NCBI GenBank assembly: GCA_001695595.3
Contig: MBPM02000001.1
Span: 1,612,001-1,676,000, forward strand
Reading direction: 5' to 3'
Length of the DNA stretch: 64,000 bases
Source of the DNA: Plasmopara viticola
Lineage: Eukaryota > Oomycota > Peronosporomycetes > Peronosporales > Peronosporaceae
In this document: positions 46,518 through 54,415 of the stretch, one piece after another
How the letters are laid out: each line of letters begins with the position of its first letter
Numbering within the stretch: position 1 is the stretch's first letter
Notes under the pieces: model-generated
The model's input: the letters and a program-made list of their open reading frames with translations, nothing else
Told to the model about the DNA's origin: nothing
Database searches by the model: none
Program-made: the position numbers and the translations under genes

Positions 46518-46630
46518 ATCGACTTCAATTCATACGTGTTATCTAGCGTGGATGACCTAGAATAGTGTGGTGAGATGACCTAATTCACACTATTTTAGGA
46601 TTTGCGGTCGCACCAACCATTTCAAATCCA
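46518..46630. promoter_or_regulatory. Bidirectional promoter region (TMED / DEAD-box helicase 2)
   Basis: 113 bp between divergent start codons. It contains two near copies of 'gtgtgg/gatgacctaga/att' around 46548-46580, including 'gatgaccta' twice (46552 and 46574), which may be a paired regulatory site. Confidence 0.45.
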
Positions 46631-48418
46631 ATGTGGACGTGCCGCCGCCTTTCGTCGCGTTTGTCGACTATTGTGCGCGGCTTTCGCTCGAGTTGCGTTC
46701 CATTGACGTCTACTGGTAGTCATTTGTCGGACGTCTCGTTCAAATCGCTGTCCATAAGCCAGCAATCGAAGGATGTGCTCACGCGTGACATGGGTTACGA
46801 GTTCCTGACGCATGTGCAAAAGGACACACTGCCGCCAATTCTAAGAGGCTGTGATGTACTAGCTAAAGGCAAGACTGGCAATGGCAAAACAATCGCTTTT
46901 CTTCTGCCTACATTAGAACGCATGCTAACGCATCCGCAGCTCAAGCAGGACAAGATCGCGGCGCTTGTCATCTCCCCGACGCGAGAGCTGGCGCAACAGA
47001 TTGCGGTTGAAGCAGTAAAGCTAACGGATGTCCATGGACTACACACATCCTGCTTTGTAGGTGGAAGCTCTGTAAACAAAGACGTCAAGGCGTTGACACG
47101 GCCTGGAGGCATTGACGTGCTTGTAGCGACTCCTGGAAGACTACAAGCGCATCTAGAAGACAATAATGGACGCATCCGACAAAAGCTGGATAGCTTGCAA
47201 GTCCTGGTTTTAGATGAAGCCGATCGTTTGTTGGACATGGGATTTCGCCCAGATATATTGCGAATTCTAAGTCATTTGCCAAAGAAACGACAGACTCTTC
47301 TCTTTAGTGCAACGCTGCCGGCTGCCACTGCAGAGCTTAAGGATATAGCCTTACGGGATGATTATGTCTTTGTGGATACGATTGAAGGCGAAGATCAGCA
47401 AACCAATACGCAGGCTGTGCAGGAATATGTTGTGTGCGATTTGCAAGACGTTATTTCCTCGGTGGAAGGTGTATTGGAAGAGCACATGAAATTGCCAGCG
47501 TTTAAAGTCATTGTTTTCCTGCCAACTGCCCGGTCGGCACAATTTATGGCACAACTGTTCCAAGCTGCTGGGTTTCCCAATGTCTTAGAGATGCACTCGC
47601 GCAAGAGTCAATCTGCACGTACTAAGGCTGCCGATGCCTTCCGTAAAGGAGAAAAAATTATCATGTTTTCTTCAGACGTGTCAGCACGAGGCGTCGACTA
47701 CCCCGGCGTGTCGCTAGTCTTGCAAGTAGGTCTTACAGACCGCGATCAGTACATTCATCGGTTGGGACGAACCGCCCGTGCGGGTATGGATGGTCGCGGT
47801 ATATTGGTGCTGGCCAGCTTTGAAAGAGCGATGCTTAGTGATCTTGCGGACCTTCCGCTCACTGAACTCAAGCAACAAGACCAACTGAATCGGCACAATT
47901 GTCGCACCTCACGTGCTCTCGCATACCTTCATTCACGCAGCGATTTAAAGTTATCCGCAGAGAAAGCTTATGCTGCCTTCTTAGGCTTTTACAATTCGAA
48001 TTTGAAAAAGCTGAACTTGTCAAAAACGAAACTTGTCGAGATGGGGGCTCTTTACAGCAAGGTAATTGGGCTGGAGAATGTACCCCTGTTACAGAAGAAG
48101 ACTTTGCGAGCAATGGGATTAATGGGCACCCCAGGCCTTATTGCTGCTTCCAAGCCGGATAGAGCGAGACATTCCACGTCAATCAAAGCCCAAAGGCCGT
48201 CGAGATTTGCTAGTCAAGGTAACTATCAATCGTTGCAAGGGCAAAAAAAGGGAAACCACATCAACGAACCTGAAAAGGCGTTTTGCGATGAGAATTTTAC
48301 ATCTTCTGGAACCAAACAAGCTTTCAATAGCAATAGAAGTAGTCGAAGTGCCCACGCAAACACAAGACGTGGAGAACGCTACGATAGACGCAACCGTTCT
48401 GCAAGCTCGGGTTTTTAA
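46631..48418 (+). CDS. DEAD-box ATP-dependent RNA helicase, probable mitochondrial paralogue
   Basis: An intronless 595-residue helicase. The N-terminus MWTCRRLSSRLSTIVRGFRS has arginines and serines but no acidic residues, a good mitochondrial presequence. Motifs: Q motif region (FLTHVQKDTL), motif I GKTGNGKT, PTRELAQQ, TPGR, DEAD, SAT, FLPTARSAQF, SSDVSARGVDYP and HRLGRTARAG. It is closely alike to the protein at 35494 across the core, including the uncommon asparagine in motif I, so the two are paralogues. The C-terminal tail is basic and Ser/Arg-rich (SRSAHANTRRGERYDRRNR). Its likely role is RNA unwinding in mitochondria, like MSS116; this is inferred from leader and family. Confidence 0.92.
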   Translation: MWTCRRLSSRLSTIVRGFRSSCVPLTSTGSHLSDVSFKSLSISQQSKDVLTRDMGYEFLTHVQKDTLPPILRGCDVLAKGKTGNGKTIAFLLPTLERMLTHPQLKQDKIAALVISPTRELAQQIAVEAVKLTDVHGLHTSCFVGGSSVNKDVKALTRPGGIDVLVATPGRLQAHLEDNNGRIRQKLDSLQVLVLDEADRLLDMGFRPDILRILSHLPKKRQTLLFSATLPAATAELKDIALRDDYVFVDTIEGEDQQTNTQAVQEYVVCDLQDVISSVEGVLEEHMKLPAFKVIVFLPTARSAQFMAQLFQAAGFPNVLEMHSRKSQSARTKAADAFRKGEKIIMFSSDVSARGVDYPGVSLVLQVGLTDRDQYIHRLGRTARAGMDGRGILVLASFERAMLSDLADLPLTELKQQDQLNRHNCRTSRALAYLHSRSDLKLSAEKAYAAFLGFYNSNLKKLNLSKTKLVEMGALYSKVIGLENVPLLQKKTLRAMGLMGTPGLIAASKPDRARHSTSIKAQRPSRFASQGNYQSLQGQKKGNHINEPEKAFCDENFTSSGTKQAFNSNRSSRSAHANTRRGERYDRRNRSASSGF

Positions 48419-48904
48419 ACTAAAAAATAAACGTTGGTTTAGAAACGCACCGTTTTAGGATTCACTCGAATTAGTCGCGCAGATCTGGATATTGTCTCTG
48501 ATTGTGAATCAATTTGATTCGTGGGACAGGGGTGATCCACTTGCGACACTTTGATTTACCTTTTTCTGCGATATAGAAGCCTTCGATCATTCAATACTTG
48601 GGGGACAAGCGGGTCAAATGAGATCATCTGATTTCATTTGACCCGCTTGTCCCCCAAGTATTGAAAGATCGATTGATAGAAAGATAAAATGTGTATGGAA
48701 GTCGAAAAGGGATGGGACACGAATTTGCTGATGATGAACTTATCGAGACATACTGCGATTGATTAAAAGTGGGGTCGGACACATGTGAACAGGGCCGGTT
48801 TTCATATCAGTTGAGCGTTCGTATCCCCCGACTCTTTCCATACTCGAAATCCCTGGATCGATATGCTCTTATATAAAGATTATTCTCATAGAGGATGGGG
48901 ATGC
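48419..48904. other. Intergenic stretch holding a large palindrome
   Basis: No gene. The notable content is the inverted repeat at 48584-48671, described separately. The left flank is the 3' end of the helicase transcript; the right flank is the 3' side of the decayed Crinkler gene. Confidence 0.5.
48584..48671. repeat. Near-perfect inverted repeat (hairpin)
   Basis: Arms 48591-48621 and 48634-48664 are perfect reverse complements over 31 bp ('tcaatacttgggggacaagc' begins the left arm), with a 12-base loop. With one mismatch the pairing extends outward by about six more bases. It may be the remnant of a MITE, a strong RNA hairpin in a 3' untranslated region, or a small-RNA source. Confidence 0.9.
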
Positions 48905-49898
48905 TTATTGTATATTTTTTGACAGCATGGAATAGATCTTCTCTGCAATTCTCTTCACAGCAGCTCGCGCTGAAGTATTATGCTCTGTATGCACCGTTGC
49001 TTCGTCATACTCAATTTTTTCATCCAAACTTCGGAAAAATAACCACACTTTGTAGTTCGTGACGATGCCGAATACTCTCTTCAATCTTTCTACGTCCGCG
49101 AGTACTTCACATCCGACAAGATTCTGAGCTTTGCCCGCCCGAAAATCACCTTTCTTAGCCTCGACAATGCAAATACGCTTCTTGCCGCGTTTAATCACAA
49201 ACTCGAAGAATCCGTGCCCATGAAATCGTTTCCCTTGGACAGATTCTTCGACCAGAATCTGGACATCTCCATCAAACAGCAAACTCACGCACACAAGTAT
49301 TGGCGCAATGAAGTGCAGTCGTATTGTATCTTTTCGAAACCCGATGAATCCAAACACCTTACTCACACGAAGTAAGTATGCATACACCACATCAATGTCG
49401 TCAACAGGAATGTCCTTCGTTTGTTGTTCGTACGATGTCGCCCTCAAAATTTTCTCCACGTCATTATATGGCACGTAAGATTATCCTGTGGATGCCTGTT
49501 GATCTTCAGAAATTCCGCATTATTTTTTTGTTGTTGCGATCGAGGGCTTCATTCACATCCGCCCATCGTTTAAAGCGTGCTTTATGAGGTTGATGTTCCG
49601 CCACTACCTCCTCTTCTACCTCCGCTTCCACGTTTTTCCCTTGTGACGGCACTTGAACAATGAGCACATCTTTCCGCAAGCCACCGAAAGACGCAATCGG
49701 CGCACCTTTTCCAATGCCTGCTTCCCGTCGAACTGCAATCGGTTCGCGAAAGGTGAGGTCGGCCGCACCGACGTTCGCGAGATTGTGCGGACACTTCGCC
49801 TTCACTGCGTCTCGCAACGCAGCAACATCTTCAGTATCCACGACAGCAGCACTAGCCGACGTCAAAGCGTTCCCGAGCTGGAACCATTTCCGCACCAT
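48905..49898 (-). pseudogene. Crinkler (CRN) effector with PD-(D/E)XK-like C-terminal domain, frame broken
   Basis: Crinklers are host-targeted effectors of oomycetes. The N-terminal frame (49506-49898, ATG at 49898) reads MVRKWFQL at the start and DVLIVQVPSQ about 80 residues later, corresponding to the HVLVVVP motif at the end of the Crinkler header; the classical LFLAK motif is not clear. The second frame (48905-49474) has a restriction-nuclease-like core, FFEFVI...CIVEAKK then AQNLVGCEV, as in several Crinkler C-termini. Between the two (about 49460-49520) the frame changes at least once beside an A-run, and stops intervene, so this copy is dead as read. No signal peptide is seen. An assembly error in the A-run could explain part of it. 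The header was probably joined to the C-domain by recombination, as is usual for the family. Confidence 0.75.
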
Positions 49899-50141
49899 CG
49901 CCAGATTCGAGAATGACGATTAAGATAACTAGCGGACGAAGTGGATCGTCTATGTCACATTTTCTGCTCTTTACCCCTAAAAAGGGCTCGAGAACGCCCC
50001 TAACCACTTTTTAAGACCGCGATGATATACTATATAGTACTATATAGTACAGCAGCATCGTTAGCCGGATTAGTGTGCGTTTTTCAAAATCAAGATTGAC
50101 TTAACGTTCTAATTTGAAGGATTAAGCTCGCAAACTGAACC
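49899..50141. other. Intergenic
   Basis: Contains a short tandem palindromic run 'actatatagt' twice (about 50029-50050). No gene. Confidence 0.5.
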
Positions 50142-52091
50142 TTAAGCAATTGCCTGGTACTTGGAGCGCCACTGACGTCGAGCAATGAGCCCCATAGCAA
50201 ACGCACCGATGACAGCCCCGACAAGAGCACTAATGCCATGTTGGGCTATCGAAAGATTGCTCGAAGGCAAAAAATTCCCGCCACCAGGTTTGGGCTGCAC
50301 TCTACTATCGATACTGACATTTTGCCGACTTTGAAACAGTTGAAGCTGCTTTTCCAGTTTCGGAATATGTGGCGGTACCAACGTATTTCCTGGCCATACG
50401 GAGAAATCGCTAAGCTTCAGCCACCGTGCCGGGTACCCAGGCATTTCCATTTCGTCAGGAGCTTCACCTGTCGTGATGTAGCCATCCGTAAATTTGCCCA
50501 CAAGCTTCCACGCAAATGACCACCATTCGGTAATGACGTGCGTAGCCAACCGATTTGATTCTGTTTGTAGATAAGCGCGTATGTCCGATGGTGTCATTAA
50601 TTCCATGTGACGAACGTGGTCCTCCATCAACTTTCGCTTGGTAAAACAAGTCGTTTGTAGCTCAGCAATACGCGCTCGAATGTCTTTGCTGATGGCATCA
50701 AAGCGTAATATACTCCAGTTGTTGACAAAGCTGAAAGCCCACCAAGCGGATTCTTGAGAAAATTCACTCTCCTTGCCTAAAACGTAAGACACGGGGACTT
50801 CTTGCTGTGCGCAGGAGAACGGCACATATATCGAGGCATGTGGTGAGCTTTGTCCATACCAGGCTACACCACCAACAACGTCAGACAAGTGAGCCCGCGC
50901 CTGCAGCACAAAACTAAATACTGTGCGATACATGGAAATTGGTCGCTCCCACCCTCCTACGACCCCCTTTTCATCGCCACCCCACCGCATTGGGTTTCCA
51001 AATGGTCCTGCTGCTAGACCCTTGGACAAGTCATACGGCGTATTTTGGTAGTAATCACGGAGCAAGCGCGTCACAGCCGCCACGTCAAGATTCTGATCCG
51101 GTTTGACCGAAAAAGGGTACGTTGAGAATTCCGGATAGTATCCGAGACGGGAGTCGAGCTGCAACGACGGCGCTACAAGGTCAAATACTCGCCAGATTCG
51201 ACGACCAATGTACAACGCGCGCACAGGATCTGGCGTCGGTACAGCGTACGCAGCAGTGAAATCAAACTTGTTTTGTTTCGGGTCCCACCATTTCATTTCT
51301 TTCGCAAAAGAGAGCACATTCTCGGACGCTAGAAAGCGATCGTGATCATCTAAATCCATCTCTCGTATCACAAAGCCATTGGCCACCACAACCACGTGCG
51401 AATCCAGCACTCGTTGCGCAGCCCACACGGCACTGGCATTCTGTGGACCCGTCAATACATGAAAGATCCAAACTTCTCCATATCGGTCTGCTATGCCCAG
51501 CGTCTCGGACGAACATGTGTACGCTGGATTAGTTGGATCGCCACTATCTTCACTGTAGAATCCGTACTTGACAGCTAGGTTCCCCATTAACTGAATAGCA
51601 CATCGAGCCGAATCACAGCGTTCTAAAGCCACTTTCGTAAGCTCTCCAATACCAAACATATTGTATCCGTGCGGACCAGCATCCGAAGGCCAGCCTACTG
51701 TCCTGGCCCCACTTGTACTCTCTCCGATGCTTAGTTGCACCTCGTTCATGAATCCATAATCTTGGTCAAAGTAACCGTAGGTGTGCGATACTTGTGGAAT
51801 CTCTCCCAGTGGTACCATGAGTTGCTCCTCGTCATTCTTCGGCTTGTATTCGGTACCCCGCTGAAGCGTTACGAGGCGCGGATATCCTGGCTGCAAATTG
51901 TACACGTGTCGCATCGCTCCTTCCTCGTGATCTTGTGCTGGCACGCGCACCATCCGCAAGTCGGCTGTGCCAAAGCCCGCGTCATCCGTGTGTGCCACCA
52001 AGGTGGAACCATCGACCGTCGCGTTGCGCCCTACTGCGATCAATGTACAGGCTCGCGCCACCGGTAGCAACACGAGCAACAAAAGCTGCAT
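50142..52091 (-). CDS. C69-family peptidase (secreted/membrane N-terminal nucleophile hydrolase)
   Basis: A 649-residue intronless protein. The correct ATG is at 52091 (an upstream TTG is in frame but unlikely). The signal peptide MQLLLLVLLPVARA is followed directly by CTLIAVG: after signal cleavage the cysteine at residue 15 would be the N-terminal nucleophile, the defining feature of C69 dipeptidases. Family blocks follow: GSTLVAHTDDAG, FGFMNEVQLSIGEST-like (YGFMNEVQLSIGES), GEVWIFHVLTG and VVANGFVIREMD. Near the C-terminus a hydrophobic segment (ISALVGAVIGAFAMGLIA) then RRQWR predicts a type I membrane anchor. It is probably in a lysosome-like or secretory compartment. The substrate is unknown; dipeptidase is the family activity. 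Length is larger than bacterial members (about 470-500). Confidence 0.9.
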   Translation of the reverse strand: MQLLLLVLLPVARACTLIAVGRNATVDGSTLVAHTDDAGFGTADLRMVRVPAQDHEEGAMRHVYNLQPGYPRLVTLQRGTEYKPKNDEEQLMVPLGEIPQVSHTYGYFDQDYGFMNEVQLSIGESTSGARTVGWPSDAGPHGYNMFGIGELTKVALERCDSARCAIQLMGNLAVKYGFYSEDSGDPTNPAYTCSSETLGIADRYGEVWIFHVLTGPQNASAVWAAQRVLDSHVVVVANGFVIREMDLDDHDRFLASENVLSFAKEMKWWDPKQNKFDFTAAYAVPTPDPVRALYIGRRIWRVFDLVAPSLQLDSRLGYYPEFSTYPFSVKPDQNLDVAAVTRLLRDYYQNTPYDLSKGLAAGPFGNPMRWGGDEKGVVGGWERPISMYRTVFSFVLQARAHLSDVVGGVAWYGQSSPHASIYVPFSCAQQEVPVSYVLGKESEFSQESAWWAFSFVNNWSILRFDAISKDIRARIAELQTTCFTKRKLMEDHVRHMELMTPSDIRAYLQTESNRLATHVITEWWSFAWKLVGKFTDGYITTGEAPDEMEMPGYPARWLKLSDFSVWPGNTLVPPHIPKLEKQLQLFQSRQNVSIDSRVQPKPGGGNFLPSSNLSIAQHGISALVGAVIGAFAMGLIARRQWRSKYQAIA

Positions 52092-52631
52092 AGGGGACAA
52101 CGTACTATACTTTCGAGGTCAATTTTGAGGCAAGGCTTTAGTGAACTTAGATTTATTTTGTAGATTGGATCAATATTTGCTAGTACCGGTGATGCTTGAC
52201 AAGCTTGCTAATTAATTGCTTGTCCAGTTGAGTGATCTATTTTCGACTGCCTCGGCACGGATTCTATGGGAAGCACCCCCTGGTCCCGGGTCGAGCTAGC
52301 CACAGGGTCTACAATCCATCATTGAGACATACATTTCTTTACATCAGCACTTCAGATTTACTCAGTGATCCTCATAGTGGAAGCCCCCCCCACTTTTCGT
52401 AAACCCCACCCACACCCTACTTTTAATACCATTTCTGGGTGGAAGTCGAAGTAAACACTGAAGACGAAGGAAGGCCGAAGCCAGGTTTGTAGTTGGTGAG
52501 TACGACGCAGAGGAGGTCGGGTGCTTTAGACTGCAGAGGTCGCACAACGAACCCACCGGCAGTTGGGAAGAGCTTCAGCTAGGCGAGAAGTTCGGTCACT
52601 TCGCGTACCAAACCAAGAGACTTTACCAAGT
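52092..52631. other. Intergenic, divergent promoters
   Basis: 540 bp between the C69 peptidase start and the PH-domain start. A reverse open frame at 52362-52556 has low-complexity character and is not believed. Confidence 0.4.
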
Positions 52632-53400
52632 ATGTTTACAAGAGATAGACATTCGAACAACAACTCGCAAAGATTAACGGGATGCTCGTCGTCGATACGT
52701 GTTGACCGACGCAGTGGCTGGCTTTACAAGCAGGCTAATGTCATGCACGTATATGAGGAAGAGTCCAAGTTGCGTAAATATGAATTATCTTGAGAGGTTT
52801 TAGGAAAAGGTGGAAACGAAGATATTTTGTGCTGACATAGAAAACGAACGTAGCAACAGGAGAGTAGTGGGCATCGCTGCAGTATTACGGAGGTAGCAAC
52901 TTTGACAAGCTATGCAGTTGCAGGATGGCATGCTGTCAGTACGCTTTTTAGAGCTCGATGAAACCAAGCGACCGTTTTGCTTTAACAGAGCTAGTGAAAA
53001 AAAATCTTTTGGCTGCTCTGGATCGAACGACGAAGATCCGAGCGCCTGGGTGTGTCTACTCCGGAGTTTGTCAGGCGGTGGAAACAGCACTATCCCGCCT
53101 TCTGTTTCCCTACTCAGTTCGCTATCCAGTATTAAGCAATTACAATCGGTGGATGGGTCAAACAGTGCTCGTATTCGCACTAGCACGATCGATGCACGGA
53201 GCATTCGCATCGTTGCAGAGCTACGTCGAGTGCTTCACACAAGCAAGTCTCGGGAGGCGATGAGATTCAAAAGCTTTATAACCCATGCAGCACTGAATAT
53301 TGAAAGTTTCAAGGTTACAATCTTACAAATGTCCTTGATTGCTGCAGCCAATCACCGTTCAGAATTTATATTAAAGGATTTTTTAGCCCTGTATTTGTAA
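52632..53400 (+). pseudogene. PH-domain protein, exon joins or frame unclear
   Basis: A pleckstrin-homology domain is readable in pieces. RRSGWLYKQANVMH (about 52706-52748) is the first strand. KRWKRRYFVL (about 52806-52835) is the W-x-RRYFVL second strand, and QYYGGSN follows at about 52880. KRPFCFN then AWVCLLRSL (about 52973-53075) is the last strand and C-terminal helix. ATG at 52632 gives an N-terminus rich in Ser/Asn. A good donor (gtatat, 52749) follows the first piece, but neither acceptor 'ttttag' nor 'ttgag' restores the phase, and a TAG follows FVLT. Either this is a pseudogene or there are small assembly errors. After the PH domain about 110 residues remain open to 53400 with no recognised domain. 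PH domains bind phosphoinositides or proteins at membranes. Confidence 0.5.
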
Positions 53401-53686
53401 TTGAGAGGTGTTATGAAAAAGAGGGTGTGGTGTGTTTAACAGAACTATGAAGGGTTAGCTACCCCCATTTTAACGGTGAAAGCTAGAAGAGCTCACCACT
53501 CCTTTCTTCACAAATCTTTGTACAAAGGAGAATATACTTTCAAAGTGAGAAGATTGCGGCTTTATCAAAGCACAAGTACATTACAAACCGCCAAAATGCG
53601 GATATTTTAAGCGATTTATTTAAGTATGATTTGCAAATTTGGAGCAGAAGATTCGGTTTATAAATTATTACAACGGCACCATTGAC

Positions 53687-54415
53687 CTAGGCCATGAGGC
53701 GAGGTCGGATTGGGTCCAAGACGGTGTGAGGCAAAGCGCCCGATTGCGAGAGCTCACGAATCGATGGCAATTTGTTGCCACCATTCATTTTAAAATTGAG
53801 AAATGGCCCGGGGAGACTGAGGATTGGTGCCGGGTATATTGGTGGTGAAAGGATCCGAGCCTTGCACGATAGGGGGACCGCAGCCATGGCAGCCTGTGAA
53901 ATGGCTGCACCAGGACGGGGTAAAATGGGTGTGCACCTCTCGATGCCATAGCTAGATAAATCCATTGTCGCGCGATTGACTGGCTGCTGCTTCTCGTCAT
54001 CTTTGCGTTTACGCGACCTCTTGCACTGGCGTTTAACCAGCGCCATTTCGCTAAAGTTGTCGCGCGTGAAATGCTTTCGGCCATAAGTAGGAAATTGTGT
54101 ACGCGCCTTGCTATATTTACGAAATCCAAAGTAGTTGAGTTGACGCTGAAAGCTCGCAAAGTTCTTGTTCTTAAAGTACTTGGGCAGGATTTGCGTGGTC
54201 ATGACTTTCTTGTCTAAAATTTGAAATGCCAGGCCATCCTCAGCCCAACGAATGATTTTAGAGTCCTCGTGCCGCAGCATCTGGTGTAGATGCAGCAAGA
54301 ATGGAGCCACCCAATCGCGTTTCACAGCATTGGAGCTAGAGCTGCTGCAACTGGTGGTCGACATCGCAGGCGACAGCGGAGTGGTCTCCTCGGACAAAAG
54401 GTCTTGCATATTCAT
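53687..54415 (-). CDS. Heat-shock-factor-type DNA-binding protein
   Basis: An intronless 242-residue protein from ATG 54415. Residues about 36-125 form an HSF DNA-binding domain: APFLLHLHQMLRHEDSKIIR, then FQILDKKVMTTQILPKYFKN, then FASFQRQLNYFGFRKYS (the recognition helix), and a wing with FTRDNF. A basic run KRQCKRSRKRKDDEK (about 129-143) fits a nuclear signal. The oligomerisation heptads of classical HSFs are not seen, and the proline-rich C-terminus is short. This short, HR-lacking form is common among the expanded oomycete HSF-like family (family knowledge). It acts in the nucleus as a transcription regulator; targets unknown. Confidence 0.9.
   Translation of the reverse strand: MNMQDLLSEETTPLSPAMSTTSCSSSSSNAVKRDWVAPFLLHLHQMLRHEDSKIIRWAEDGLAFQILDKKVMTTQILPKYFKNKNFASFQRQLNYFGFRKYSKARTQFPTYGRKHFTRDNFSEMALVKRQCKRSRKRKDDEKQQPVNRATMDLSSYGIERCTPILPRPGAAISQAAMAAVPLSCKARILSPPIYPAPILSLPGPFLNFKMNGGNKLPSIRELSQSGALPHTVLDPIRPRLMA

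Noticed and set aside
50029..50050. Short tandem palindrome 'actatatagt' twice
   Set aside because: Noted as a possible site near the C69 gene end, but too short and AT-rich to claim a function.
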